Assembly (NCBI GenBank): GCA_023014485.1
Contig: JAJOZX010005525.1
Coordinates: forward strand, 253,077-317,076
Direction: 5' to 3'
Length of the DNA stretch: 64,000 nt
Origin: Bathynomus jamesi
Taxonomy: Eukaryota > Arthropoda > Malacostraca > Isopoda > Cirolanidae
Positions 28,309-43,600 of this stretch are shown one piece after another. The notes beneath the pieces are model-generated. The model was not told the origin of the DNA. It worked only from the letters and a program-made list of their open reading frames with translations, and made no database searches. Every line of letters starts with the position of its first letter. Position 1 is the stretch's first letter. A program made the position numbers and the translations under genes.

Positions 28309-29776
28309 AGAATTTATATATAGTAAGCAATAATTATGATGTATTATAATGATGATGTTTGCATACGAGTTTTAATGCAAAAGTGACTGGACGGAATATG
28401 TGTCAAAAGTAATAAAATTCAATTAGGATTATAGATTTTACATAATCAGTTACACGTATAAGGTAATTAAAAAAAACGTACTTAGAAGAACTTACAATTA
28501 ATGAAAGTAAATCTCACGGTTTTAAAATTGAATTTTGAAGATGGAATTAAATTCGACTAGTAACATTCCTAGCTATATATGAACTATATAACCATTAACA
28601 TTAACCAGAAGTATCGGTACGATAATTGAATTAAGAAAATTAAGAATACAGATTAAAAATAGAAATCAATTATGCATTTCAACGAGCTAAACATAATTTT
28701 ATAATATTTAAAAAAAATAAAAGTAAATCGAGCCATAGATGAATTTCGACCAAGAATAAAAAGTTATTGAAATGGAAGGAAAGCATTTCGAACAATCTTT
28801 TCTTTTAATAATTTCAGGTAAATTTTACATTAAAAATTATTTTTATATAATAAAAAAAAATATTAAAAAGGTTTTAATAATTTTTGCATGTTAAGTAGAG
28901 AAATCATACTCTTTCGTTGAATGTTGATAGAATTTGAATTATTTTATATTTTGACACACAATTAATTAAATTCGACCAACACAATTACTCATATTCATCG
29001 AATAAAAAAAAATATAAAAAATATAAAAATTGAAAATAGAAATCAATTATAAACTATAATGAACTAAACATATACTGTAATATAACAAAAACACTTAACC
29101 TAAATTGAGGTTATGTTCCATCGTACCAAAGAGGAATTAACCATGGTTGAACCATTTCTCTGGTTGACACGGTTCAACTAGGGTTGGGGGTGTTAAAATA
29201 AAATAAAAAGACAAAGTTTGGAGTACGACATTCGGGGAATTGAGTGACTAAGCAGGGGGTATAAGTCTGAAATTGACAATACGTCTTTCGTGAGCACTTT
29301 GCTCTTTAAAAAAAGATTGCTTTCACACTACTTTGAACAAAAATTAAAAGAGTTGAAACAAAACGAAGGGACGGTATGTTCCTCAGCATAGTAATTTAAA
29401 AGGAGTCATTGGGACAAGATCAATTAATTAATTATTACACAACTATTATTATCACGTATACATTACAATGATTATCAAAGTCATTACAAACAATTGTAAA
29501 AACTGTTTTGGTTACAAACAATAAAATGTCATTTTACCTATATATTTATATACGCAACAATGGCATGAAAAAGAAAAGACAAATCGGTCCATTTCCTTCT
29601 TACAACAAAACAAAGAAAGGTTAACTAAAGACGCAACCCGGTCAATTCAGGTTGAATTAAATTCTCTTTTTCAACACAAAAAAAGGTTGAATTAAATTCT
29701 TAAATTACATTTTCTTAAATTAAATTCTCTTAAATTACAAAGAAAAAGTTGAATTCAATTGATTGCATTGAAAACT

Positions 29777-30091
29777 GACTTGGGACTCGAAATAAAAATG
29801 ACTTGGGACTCGAAATAAAAATGACTTGGGACTCGAAATAAAAATGACTTGGGACTCGAAATAAAAATGACTTGGAATAAAACTGACTTGGAATAAAACT
29901 GTCTGACTTGAACTCTATCAAGTATTCTGAAACTAACTTGAACTCTATCAAGTATTCTGAAACTAACTTGAACTCTATCAAGTATTCTGAAACTAACTTG
30001 AACTCTTATCAAGTATTCTGAAACTAACTTGAACTCTTATCAAGTATTCTGAAACTAACTTGAACTCTTATCAAGTATTCTGAAACTAACT
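29777..30091. repeat. Two adjacent minisatellites in unit 1
   Basis: Four copies of a 23-bp phrase (GACTTGGGACTCGAAATAAA plus AAT; 29777-29868), two shorter derivatives, then six copies of a 30/31-bp phrase (starting GAACTCTATCAAGTATTCTG; to 30091). Both share the core GACTTG/AACTTG and may be related. Confidence 0.95.
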
Positions 30092-30604
30092 TGAAACTGT
30101 TTTCAAGTATCTCTATAACTCTCTCTTTCTTAATTTGCAAGTCAATTTAATTCAATAATTTGAAAAAATTTGCAAACAAAAATATAAAATGTAAACAACA
30201 TTTCATTCTAATGTACGCGAAGGTACATAAAATAAAATTATTCTATACTGAATATAATAGTGACAATTAACTCTGTGAAAATTAGTTTCACTAAAAAAAA
30301 AATGTATCACTGGTGTCCGAAGTGTTCACTGTGTTTTGTGTTAATTCTGGCTCCATACTAAATATTAACTGTTAATAGTACTGACTTTTCAAATGTTTTA
30401 GAGATTATTTAAAACAGAGTTTTGTACTTAACAAGATTCCTACGGCGAAATCCTTAGAGACGTGTCCTGAAGACGTGTCTTGCTGACTACTTCTTCTTGG
30501 ATGAAAACTAGGCGTGGAGAACTTGGAGTCGTGACACACCGGTTCAAGGGTGGATGTTACGAACTGGAAGTCGTGACACGCCGGTCAAATGGTGGGTCGC
30601 CACT

Positions 30605-30735
30605 TGTTAAAATCCTCTTCTTAAAATCCTCTTCTTAAAATCTTCTTCTTCTTAAAATATTCTTCTTCTTAAAATATTCTTCTTCTTAAAATATTCTTCT
30701 TAAAATCTTCTTCTTAAAATATTCTTCTAATCCTG
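30605..30735. repeat. CTTCTTAAAATAT minisatellite at the unit tail
   Basis: About ten irregular repeats of CTTCTTAAAAT(ATT/CTT). Found just before the unit boundary in all seven complete units. Confidence 0.9.
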
Positions 30736-30752
30736 GGGCAGGGTCGTCAGAC

Positions 30753-33700
30753 TGTTAACCCCTCCGTCTATGGCCCTGGGGTGGTTCGGAGTCGACGGGG
30801 GTTCTGGTTAGGAGGCAGCAACGGATCTGTTACTTGCAGTAGTTTCTTCTATACTACTCTCCGAGTTCTTCTTTAGTGGCTCGGAGGATTCTGAGAGGCT
30901 TATTAAATTTTTTTGAGGTTTCTCCCCGATTCTTCTTGTAACTTATCGGGAGATTCTAATGACTAAGTTTTCTGAAGAGAGCACGGCTCGAAGGAGAAGA
31001 TAAAGACTTTTTCTTACTGTGTTTTACTCCTAAAACTGTTACAGGTAATGCTCAGCCTCGTAGTTGGAATCAGAATAAACATGGAAGAAATTGGTGGGGT
31101 TTATATACCCCGATTCTACTAACATCATCATTATTAAATGTTGAAGAGGCTGCATTATTTTTGCACAATATTTGAAAATAAAGTAAATCTTTTAGCTGTG
31201 TTAAGGTTTAAACGAATAAACAAGATATTTGAAGATTAAGCCATATTTTTATCTTAAATTGCATATTTTCAGATCTGATGTTATCATGATCTGCCAAGTT
31301 AACTAAAAGTGGAAATTGAACTATGCATCTTTACACTAAAATATGCATATGAGTAAAAATTAAAGGTTTAAGATTTACAATTAAATGCTTAGGCAAGACA
31401 TGACTTCATCTTTTATAACGAAGAAAGAATGTATACAAAACATGACATGGCAAAAGTTACTCAGGATTCATTATTAAGCTAAATCTAAAAAAATGATTAT
31501 GAGATTTTAAAAAACAACAGGTCATCAATTATTTGGCAAAGTAGAAAGCACATCAAAATTTATTCCAACGGAAAAATAATAATAAAAAAAATAACAGTAT
31601 CGCCGATTCTACATTCCTTACGGCGACATAATGTCGGGTCGGACATTGAGTACATTGTAATTTTGGTCTACTGTAACTATGATTGTAATTACCAATTCAT
31701 TTATTATCGTTAACTACAATTCCATTAAAGTACATTGACTACGTCATTTAGTACATTACATCATTAAGTAGTTTCATTAAAGTACATTACATTATATTAA
31801 ATTAAAGTATTACAGTTAATTATAATTAAACAGTTACTATAACTTTGTTTTGTTACAGTGTTTCATATTAATAGACAATTGAGATGTTAGAAATATAATA
31901 CAAAGTACATGGGCACATACGGTATGGATGAATATGGTTGAATAATAATATTTATACTACATAACATATAAATAATGACTTCTATAGAGTGTACAGTTTT
32001 TATTATGATGTTAAAGAATTTTCATACATTGAATACTAGAGATATGATGAAGGGAAATTAATGACGGGAAAATGTGACGTCATAGTTATTGAATTTGTAC
32101 GTATAGTACAAATCATTATTAGGAAGATTTACAAGAACGAATTAGAGACAAAGAGTGGGTATTAATGGCTAAGAAGTACAACTACGAGTTCCAATCCTGT
32201 TATATGCAATGTGTATGCATAATCTAGGGTCGAGGGTGAGAGGCAAGACAATTCATAGTTAATTATAACTTCTATAACAAATGGAAAATGGATAATGAAT
32301 ACGACTAAACCATAGAAATGGTAGATCGTAAGGTTATGACACAAACAAAAGTAGAAAGCTACAAGTAAAATTATTATCCAAACTCGCGTTAAGCGATTTT
32401 GGTTCTTATGTAAAAATGAATATTGATTATTCATTGTTCATTTTTTACATTGCTCTCCCCTTTAAAATGATATTTATACAATAATATAATAAAATTAATA
32501 CAATACAATACAATTGAGAAAATAACATCGTAACTAATTCAAGTTAGGTGACGAATTTTTCTTTACATTACAAGTTTTATACAGAACAAGTGAGTTATTA
32601 TGCTTAGAGTTATTATAAAGTTATTATAAAATATAAAAAATTCAAAGATTAATACTTTAATTTAGACAAACAATTAAGTTAGACAAACAATGATATGGTT
32701 AAAAAAATTTATTTTTCTGTGGGACAAATTACATACATAATGAATAGTAGATAAAAGGGAAAAACGTAAATCGTACAATCTATAAACTAATTTTTATTGA
32801 CTAGTGTAGGTAAAAATAGAATTACGTAATGGATGATGTATAGACCTGTGGTCTAGTGCGTATTTTTGTGTACTAGGTACAAAGTGTGTATCTTACAATT
32901 TCGAGGGACAGATTAGCTGAGAGGATTGTTAAATTAACTGAATAAATGCATAAGCAAGATATATTAGAAAGCAAAAATGGTTAAGACTAAATTACATAGT
33001 TAGCACTTACGCGCAATGAAATAGTTTATTGTGATATCCAATGATTTTAGCATAAGGTTTGTATATATAGTATATGTAGTGTGCATACATGCATTTTTAT
33101 TGACTGTTGTAGGTACAAATCGAATTACGTAGTGGATGATGTATAGACCTGTGGTCAAATGTGTATTTGTGTGTATTAGGTACAAAGTGTGTATCTTATA
33201 ATTTCGAGAGACAGATTAGCTGAGAGGATTGTTAAATTAACTGAATAAATGCATGAGCGAGAATTTATATATAGTAAGCAATAATTATGATGTATTATAA
33301 TGATGATGTTTGCATACGAGTTTTAATGCAAAAGTGACTGGACGGAATATGTGTCAAAAGTAATAAAATTCAATTAGGATTATAGATTTTACATAATCAG
33401 TTACACGTATAAGGTAATTAAAAAAAACGTACTTAGAAGAACTTACAATTAATGAAAGTAAATCTCACGGTTTTAAAATTGAATTTTGAAGATGGAATTA
33501 AATTCGACTAGTAACATTCCTAGCTATATATGAACTATATAACCATTAACATTAACCAGAAGTATCGGTACGATAATTGAATTAAGAAAATTAAGAATAC
33601 AGATTAAAAATAGAAATCAATTATGCATTTCAACGAGCTAAACATAATTTTATAATATTTAAAAAAATAAAAGTAAATCGAGCCATAGATGAATTTCGAC

Positions 33701-35655
33701 CAAGAAAAAAAGTTATTGAAATGGAAGGAAAGCATTTCGAACAATCTTTTCTTTTAATAATTTCAGGTAAATTTTACATTAAAAATTATTTTTATATAAT
33801 AAAAAAAAATATTAAAAAGGTTTTAATAATTTTTGCATGTTAAGTAGAGAAATCATACTCTTTCGTTGAATGTTGATAGAATTTGAATTATTTTATATTT
33901 TGACACAATTAATTAAATTCGACCAACACAATTACTCATATTCATCGAATAAAAAAAAATATAAAAAATATAAAAATTGAAAATAGAAATCAATTATAAA
34001 CTATAATGAACTAAACATATACTGTAATATAACAAAAACACTTAACCTAAATTGAGGTTATGTTCCATCGTACCAAAGAGGAATTAACCATGGTTGAACC
34101 ATTTCTCTGGTTGACACGGTTCAACTAGGGTTGGGGGTGTTAAAATAAAATAAAAAGACAAAGTTTGGAGTACGACATTCGGGGAATTGAGTGACTAAGC
34201 AGGGGGTATAAGTCTGAAATTGACAATACGTCTTTCGTGAGCACTTTGCTCTTTAAAAAAAGATTGCTTTCACACTACTTTCAACAAAAATTAAAAGAGT
34301 TGAAACAAAACGAAGGGACGGTATGTTCCTCAGCATAGTAATTTAAAAGGAGTCATTGGGACAAGATCAATTAATTAATTATTACACAACTATTATTATC
34401 ACGTATACATTACAATGATTATCAAAGTCATTACAAACAATTGTAAAAACTGTTTTGGTTACAAACAATAAAATGTCATTTTACCTATATATTTATATAC
34501 GCAACAATGGCATGAAAAAGAAAAGACAAATCGGTCCATTTCCTTCTTACAACAAAACAAAGAAAGGTTAACTAAAGACGCAACCCGGTCAATTCAGGTT
34601 GAATTAAATTCTCTTTTTCAACACAAAAAAGGTTGAATTAAATTCTTAAATTACATTTTCTTAAATTAAATTCTCTTAAATTACAAAGAAAAAGTTGAAT
34701 TCAATTGATTGCATTGAAAACTGACTTGGGACTCGAAATAAAAATGACTTGGGACTCGAAATAAAAATGACTTGGGACTCGAAATAAAAATGACTTGGGA
34801 CTCGATAAAAATGACTTGGACTCGAAATAAAATGACTTGGAATAAAACTGACTTGGAATAAAACTGTCTGACTTGAACTCTATCAAGTATTCTGAAACTA
34901 ACTTGAACTCTATCAAGTATTCTGAAACTAACTTGAACTCTTATCAAGTATTCTGAAACTAACTTGAAACTGTTTTCAAGTATCTCTATAACTCTCTCTT
35001 TCTTAATTTGCAAGTCAATTTAATTCAATAATTTGAAAAAATTTGCAAACAAAAATATAAAATGTAAACAACATTTCATTCTAATGTACGCGAAGGTACA
35101 TAAAATAAAATTATTCTATACTGAATATAATAGTGACAATTAACTCTGTGACAATTAACTCTGTGACAATTAACTTCTGTGAAAATTAGTTTCACTAAAA
35201 AAAAATGTATCACTGGTGTCCGAAGTGTTCACTGTGTTTTGTGTTAATTCTGGCTCCATACTAAATATTAACTGTTAATAGTACTGACTTTTCAAATGTT
35301 TTAGAGATTATTTAAAACAGAGTTTTGTACTTAACAAGATTCCTACGGCGAAATCCTTAGAGACGTGTCCTGAAGACGTGTCTTGCTGACTACTTCTTCT
35401 TGGATGAAAACTAGGCGTGGAGAACTTGGAGTCGTGACACACCGGTTCAAGGGTGGATGTTACGAACTGGAAGTCGTGACACGCCGGTCAAATGGTGGGT
35501 CGCCACTTGTTAAAATCCTCTTCTTAAAATCCTCTTCTTAAAATCTTCTTCTTCTTAAAATATTCTTCTTCTTAAAATATTCTTCTTCTTAAAATATTCT
35601 TCTTAAAATCTTCTTCTTAAAATATTCTTCTAATCCTGGGGCAGGGTCGTCAGAC
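30753..35655 (+). repeat. Array unit 2 (4903 bp)
   Basis: Almost identical to unit 1 in the body. Shortest unit, because it has only 3 copies of the 30-bp minisatellite (34870-34976). It has a triplicated GTGACAATTAACTCT phrase (near 35130-35175) that is single in unit 1. Confidence 0.95.
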
Positions 35656-38600
35656 TGTTAACCCCTCCGTCTATGGCCCTGGGGTGGTTCGGAGTCGACG
35701 GGGGTTCTGGTTAGGAGGCAGCAACGGATCTGTTACTTGCAGTAGTTTCTTCTATACTACTCTCCGAGTTCTTCTTTAGTGGCTCGGAGGATTCTGAGAG
35801 GCTTATTAAATTTTTTTGAGGTTTCTCCCCGATTCTTCTTGTAACTTATCGGGAGATTCTAATGACTAAGTTTTCTGAAGAGAGCACGGCTCGAAGGAGA
35901 AGATAAAGACTTTTTCTTACTGTGTTTTACTCCTAAAACTGTTACAGGTAATGCTCAGCCTCGTAGTTGGAATCAGAATAAACATGGAAGAAATTGGTGG
36001 GGTTTATATACCCCGATTCTACTAACATCATCATTATTAAATGTTGAAGAGGCTGCATTATTTTTGCACAATATTTGAAAATAAAGTAAATCTTTTAGCT
36101 GTGTTAAGGTTTAAACGAATAAACAAGATATTTGAAGATTAAGCCATATTTTTATCTTAAATTGCATATTTTCAGATCTGATGTTATCATGATCTGCCAA
36201 GTTAACTAAAAGTGGAAATTGAACTATGCATCTTTACACTAAAATATGCATATGAGTAAAAATTAAAGGTTTAAGATTTACAATTAAATGCTTAGGCAAG
36301 ACATGACTTCATCTTTTATAACGAAGAAAGAATGTATACAAAACATGACATGGCAAAAGTTACTCAGGATTCATTATTAAGCTAAATCTAAAAAAATGAT
36401 TATGAGATTTTAAAAAACAACAGGTCATCAATTATTTGGCAAAGTAGAAAGCACATCAAAATTTATTCCAACGGAAAAATAATAATAAAAAAAATAACAA
36501 CAGTATCGCCGATTCTACATTCCTTATGGCGACATAATGTCGGGTCGGACATTGAGTACATTGTAATTTTGGTCTACTGTAACTATGATTGTAATTACCA
36601 ATTCATTTATTATCGTTAACTACAATTCCATTAAAGTACATTGACTACGTCATTTAGTACATTACATCATTAAGTACAGTTTCATTAAAGTACATTACAT
36701 TATATTAAATTAAAGTATTACAGTTAATTATAATTAAACAGTTACTATAACTTTGTTTTGTTACAGTGTTTCATATTAATAGACAATTGAGATGTTAGAA
36801 ATATAATACAAAGTACATGGGCACATACGGTATGGATGAATATGGTTGAATAATAATATTTATACTACATAACATATAAATAATGACTTCTATAGAGTGT
36901 ACAGTTTTTATTATGATGTTAAAGAATTTTCATACATTGAATACTAGAGATATGATGAAGGGAAATTAATGACGGGAAAATGTGACGTCATAGTTATTGA
37001 ATTTGTACGTATAGTACAAATCATTATTAGGAAGATTTACAAGAACGAATTAGAGACAAAGAGTGGGTATTAATGGCTAAGAAGTACAACTACGAGTTCC
37101 AATCCTGTTATATGCAATGTGTATGCATAATCTAGGGTCGAGGGTGAGAGGCAAGACAATTCATAGTTAATTATAACTTCTATAACAAATGGAAAATGGA
37201 TAATGAATACGACTAAACCATAGAAATGGTAGATCGTAAGGTTATGACACAAACAAAAGTAGAAAGCTACAAGTAAAATTATTATCCAAACTCGCGTTAA
37301 GCGATTTTGGTTCTTATGTAAAAATGAATATTGATTATTCATTGTTCATTTTTTACATTGCTCTCCCCTTTAAAATGATATTTATACAATAATATAATAA
37401 AATTAATACAATACAATACAATTGAGAAAATAACATCGTAACTAATTCAAGTTAGGTGACGAATTTTTCTTTACATTACAAGTTTTATACAGAACAAGTG
37501 AGTTATTATGCTTAGAGTTATTATAAAGTTATTATAAAATATAAAAAATTCAAAGATTAATACTTTAATTTAGACAAACAATTAAGTTAGACAAACAATG
37601 ATATGGTTAAAAAAATTTATTTTTCTGTGGGACAAATTACATACATAATGAATAGTAGATAAAAGGGAAAAACGTAAATCGTACAATCTATAAACTAATT
37701 TTTATTGACTAGTGTAGGTAAAAATAGAATTACGTAATGGATGATGTATAGACCTGTGGTCTAGTGCGTATTTTTGTGTACTAGGTACAAAGTGTGTATC
37801 TTACAATTTCGAGGGACAGATTAGCTGAGAGGATTGTTAAATTAACTGAATAAATGCATAAGCAAGATATATTAGAAAGCAAAAATGGTTAAGACTAAAT
37901 TACATAGTTAGCACTTACGCGCAATGAAATAGTTTATTGTGATATCCAATGATTTTAGCATAAGGTTTGTATATATAGTATATGTAGTGTGCATACATGC
38001 ATTTTTATTGACTGTTGTAGGTACAAATCGAATTACGTAGTGGATGATGTATAGACCTGTGGTCAAATGTGTATTTGTGTGTATTAGGTACAAAGTGTGT
38101 ATCTTATAATTTCGAGAGACAGATTAGCTGAGAGGATTGTTAAATTAACTGAATAAATGCATGAGCGAGAATTTATATATAGTAAGCAATAATTATGATG
38201 TATTATAATGATGATGTTTGCATACGAGTTTTAATGCAAAAGTGACTGGACGGAATATGTGTCAAAAGTAATAAAATTCAATTAGGATTATAGATTTTAC
38301 ATAATCAGTTACACGTATAAGGTAATTAAAAAAAACGTACTTAGAAGAACTTACAATTAATGAAAGTAAATCTCACGGTTTTAAAATTGAATTTTGAAGA
38401 TGGAATTAAATTCGACTAGTAACATTCCTAGCTATATATGAACTATATAACCATTAACATTAACCAGAAGTATCGGTACGATAATTGAATTAAGAAAATT
38501 AAGAATACAGATTAAAAATAGAAATCAATTATGCATTTCAACGAGCTAAACATAATTTTATAATATTTAAAAAAATAAAAGTAAATCGAGCCATAGATGA

Positions 38601-40670
38601 ATTTCGACCAAGAATAAAAAGTTATTGAAATGGAAGGAAAGCATTTCGAACAATCTTTTCTTTTAATAATTTCAGGTAAATTTTACATTAAAAATTATTT
38701 TTATATAATAAAAAAAAATATTAAAAAGGTTTTAATAATTTTTGCATGTTAAGTAGAGAAATCATACTCTTTCGTTGAATGTTGATAGAATTTGAATTAT
38801 TTTATATTTTGAAACACAATTAATTAAATTCGACCAACACAATTACTCATATTCATCGAATAAAAAAAAATATAAAAAATATAAAAATTGAAAATAGAAA
38901 TCAATTATAAACTATAATGAACTAAACATATACTGTAATATAACAAAAACACTTAACCTAAATTGAGGTTATGTTCCATCGTACCAAAGAGGAATTAACC
39001 ATGGTTGAACCATTTCTCTGGTTGACACGGTTCAACTAGGGTTGGGGGTGTTAAAATAAAATAAAAAGACAAAGTTTGGAGTACGACATTCGGGGGAATT
39101 GAGTGACTAAGCAGGGGGTATAAGTCTGAAATTGACAATACGTCTTTCGTGAGCACTTTGCTCTTTAAAAAAAGATTGCTTTCACACTACTTTCAACAAA
39201 AATTAAAAGAGTTGAAACAAAACGAAGGGACGGTATGTTCCTCAGCATAGTAATTTAAAAGGAGTCATTGGGACAAGATCAATTAATTAATTATTACACA
39301 ACTATTATTATCACGTATACATTACAATGATTATCAAAGTCATTACAAACAATTGTAAAAACTGTTTTGGTTACAAACAATAAAATGTCATTTTACCTAT
39401 ATATTTATATACGCAACAATGGCATGAAAAAGAAAAGACAAATCGGTCCATTTCCTTCTTACAACAAAACAAAGAAAGGTTAACTAAAGACGCAACCCGG
39501 TCAATTCAGGTTGAATTAAATTCTCTTTTTCAACACAAAAAAAGGTTGAATTAAATTCTTAAATTACATTTTCTTAAATTAAATTCTCTTAAATTACAAA
39601 GAAAAAGTTGAATTCAATTGATTGCATTGAAAACTGACTTGGGACTCGAAATAAAAATGACTTGGGACTCGAAATAAAAATGACTTGGGACTCGAAATAA
39701 AAATGACTTGGGACTCGAAATAAAAATGACTTGGAATAAAACTGACTTGGAATAAAACTGTCTGACTTGAACTCTATCAAGTATTCTGAAACTAACTTGA
39801 ACTCTATCAAGTATTCTGAAACTAACTTGAACTCTATCAAGTATTCTGAAACTAACTTGAACTCTTATCAAGTATTCTGAAACTAACTTGAACTCTTATC
39901 AAGTATTCTGAAACTAACTTGAACTCTTATCAAGTATTCTGAAACTAACTTGAACTCTTATCAAGTATTCTGAAACTAACTTGAAACTGTTTTCAAGTAT
40001 CTCTATAACTCTCTCTTTCTTAATTTGCAAGTCAATTTAATTCAATAATTTGAAAAAATTTGCAAACAAAAATATAAAATGTAAACAACATTTCATTCTA
40101 ATGTACGCGAAGGTACATAAAATAAAATTATTCTATACTGAATATAATAGTGACAATTAACTCTGTGACAATTAACTCTGTGACAATTAACTTCTGTGAA
40201 AATTAGTTTCACTAAAAAAAAAATGTATCACTGGTGTCCGAAGTGTTCACTGTGTTTTGTGTTAATTCTGGCTCCATACTAAATATTAACTGTTAATAGT
40301 ACTGACTTTTCAAATGTTTTAGAGATTATTTAAAACAGAGTTTTGTACTTAACAAGATTCCTACGGCGAAATCCTTAGAGACGTGTCCTGAAGACGTGTC
40401 TTGCTGACTACTTCTTCTTGGATGAAAACTAGGCGTGGAGAACTTGGAGTCGTGACACACCGGTTCAAGGGTGGATGTTACGAACTGGAAGTCGTGACAC
40501 GCCGGTCAAATGGTGGGTCGCCACTTGTTAAAATCCTCTTCTTAAAATCCTCTTCTTAAAATCTTCTTCTTAAAATATTCTTCTTCTTAAAATATTCTTC
40601 TTCTTAAAATATTCTTCTTAAAATCTTCTTCTTAAAATATTCTTCTAATCCTGGGGCAGGGTCGTCAGAC
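35656..40670 (+). repeat. Array unit 3 (5015 bp)
   Basis: Nearly identical body and the longest unit, with 7 copies of the 30-bp minisatellite (about 39768-39985). Confidence 0.95.
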
Positions 40671-43600
40671 TGTTAACCCCTCCGTCTATGGCCCTGGGGT
40701 GGTTCGGAGTCGACGGGGGTTCTGGTTAGGAGGCAGCAACGGATCTGTTACTTGCAGTAGTTTCTTCTATACTACTCTCCGAGTTCTTCTTTAGTGGCTC
40801 GGAGGATTCTGAGAGGCTTATTAAATTTTTTTGAGGTTTCTCCCCGATTCTTCTTGTAACTTATCGGGAGATTCTAATGACTAAGTTTTCTGAAGAGAGC
40901 ACGGCTCGAAGGAGAAGATAAAGACTTTTTCTTACTGTGTTTTACTCCTAAAACTGTTACAGGTAATGCTCAGCCTCGTAGTTGGAATCAGAATAAACAT
41001 GGAAGAAATTGGTGGGGTTTATATACCCCGATTCTACTAACATCATCATTATTAAATGTTGAAGAGGCTGCATTATTTTTGCACAATATTTGAAAATAAA
41101 GTAAATCTTTTAGCTGTGTTAAGGTTTAAACGAATAAACAAGATATTTGAAGATAAGCCATATTTTTATCTTAAATTGCATATTTTCAGATCTGATGTTA
41201 TCATGATCTGCCAAGTTAACTAAAAGTGGAAATTGAACTATGCATCTTTACACTAAAATATGCATATGAGTAAAAATTAAAGGTTTAAGATTTACAATTA
41301 AATGCTTAGGCAAGACATGACTTCATCTTTTATAACGAAGAAAGAATGTATACAAAACATGACATGGCAAAAGTTACTCAGGATTCATTATTAAGCTAAA
41401 TCTAAAAAAATGATTATGAGATTTTAAAAAACAACAGGTCATCAATTATTTGGCAAAGTAGAAAGCACATCAAAATTTATTCCAACGGAAAAATAATAAT
41501 AAAAAAAATAACAGTATCGCCGATTCTACATTCCTTACGGCGACATAATGTCGGGTCGGACATTGAGTACATTGTAATTTTGGTCTACTGTAACTATGAT
41601 TGTAATTACCAATTCATTTATTATCGTTAACTACAATTCCATTAAAGTACATTGACTACGTCATTTAGTACATTACATCATTAAGTAGTTTCATTAAAGT
41701 ACATTACATTATATTAAATTAAAGTATTACAGTTAATTATAATTAAACAGTTACTATAACTTTGTTTTGTTACAGTGTTTCATATTAATAGACAATTGAG
41801 ATGTTAGAAATATAATACAAAGTACATGGGCACATACGGTATGGATGAATATGGTTGAATAATAATATTTATACTACATAACATATAAATAATGACTTCT
41901 ATAGAGTGTACAGTTTTTATTATGATGTTAAAGAATTTTCATACATTGAATACTAGAGATATGATGAAGGGAAATTAATGACGGGAAAATGTGACGTCAT
42001 AGTTATTGAATTTGTACGTATAGTACAAATCATTATTAGGAAGATTTACAAGAACGAATTAGAGACAAAGAGTGGGTATTAATGGCTAAGAAGTACAACT
42101 ACGAGTTCCAATCCTGTTATATGCAATGTGTATGCATAATCTAGGGTCGAGGGTGAGAGGCAAGACAATTCATAGTTAATTATAACTTCTATAACAAATG
42201 GAAAATGGATAATGAATACGACTAAACCATAGAAATGGTAGATCGTAAGGTTATGACACAAACAAAAGTAGAAAGCTACAAGTAAAATTATTATCCAAAC
42301 TCGCGTTAAGCGATTTTGGTTCTTATGTAAAAATGAATATTGATTATTCATTGTTCATTTTTTACATTGCTCTCCCCTTTAAAATGATATTTATACAATA
42401 ATATAATAAAATTAATACAATACAATACAATTGAGAAAATAACATCGTAACTAATTCAAGTTAGGTGACGAATTTTTCTTTACATTACAAGTTTTATACA
42501 GAACAAGTGAGTTATTATGCTTAGAGTTATTATAAAGTTATTATAAAATATAAAAAATTCAAAGATTAATACTTTAATTTAGACAAACAATTAAGTTAGA
42601 CAAACAATGATATGGTTAAAAAAATTTATTTTTCTGTGGGACAAATTACATACATAATGAATAGTAGATAAAAGGGAAAAACGTAAATCGTACAATCTAT
42701 AAACTAATTTTTATTGACTAGTGTAGGTAAAAATAGAATTACGTAATGGATGATGTATAGACCTGTGGTCTAGTGCGTATTTTTGTGTACTAGGTACAAA
42801 GTGTGTATCTTACAATTTCGAGGGACAGATTAGCTGAGAGGATTGTTAAATTAACTGAATAAATGCATAAGCAAGATATATTAGAAAGCAAAAATGGTTA
42901 AGACTAAATTACATAGTTAGCACTTACGCGCAATGAAATAGTTTATTGTGATATCCAATGATTTTAGCATAAGGTTTGTATATATATATGTACAGTAGTG
43001 TGCATACATGCATTTTTATTGACTGTTGTAGGTACAAATCGAATTACGTAGTGGATGATGTATAGACCTGTGGTCAAATGTGTATTTGTGTGTATTAGGT
43101 ACAAAGTGTGTATCTTATAATTTCGAGAGACAGATTAGCTGAGAGGATTGTTAAATTAACTGAATAAATGCATGAGCGAGAATTTATATATAGTAAGCAA
43201 TAATTATGATGTATTATAATGATGATGTTTGCATACGAGTTTTAATGCAAAAGTGACTGGACGGAATATGTGTCAAAAGTAATAAAATTCAATTAGGATT
43301 ATAGATTTTACATAATCAGTTACACGTATAAGGTAATTAAAAAAAACGTACTTAGAAGAACTTACAATTAATGAAAGTAAATCTCACGGTTTTAAAATTG
43401 AATTTTGAAGATGGAATTAAATTCGACTAGTAACATTCCTAGCTATATATGAACTATATAACCATTAACATTAACCAGAAGTATCGGTACGATAATTGAA
43501 TTAAGAAAATTAAGAATACAGATTAAAAATAGAAATCAATTATGCATTTCAACGAGCTAAACATAATTTTATAATATTTAAAAAAATAAAAGTAAATCGA

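Larger units (their letters stand above)
25801..30752 (+). repeat. Array unit 1 (4952 bp)
   Basis: First unit, directly after (TA)n. Sub-parts: hairpin-rich head (25801-26001), exon-like mini-ORF (26093-26223), AT-rich body, a duplicated block (27840-28308), 23-bp and 30-bp minisatellites (29777-30091) and a CTTCTTAAAA minisatellite tail (30605-30735). It has 6 copies of the 30-bp repeat. Confidence 0.95.

Noticed and set aside
29730..30012. Repetitive Phe/Ser/Glu or Arg-Val-Gln frames
   Set aside because: Translations of the 23-bp and 30-bp minisatellites.
29777..30091. CRISPR-like regularly spaced repeats
   Set aside because: The copies are directly adjacent with no unique spacers and the context is eukaryotic.
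30585..30610. Alternative primer binding site (TGGTGGGTCGCC) and LTR model on the plus strand of the array unit
   Set aside because: The matching polypurine tract and LTR ends give an inconsistent LTR size and do not coincide with the array edge.
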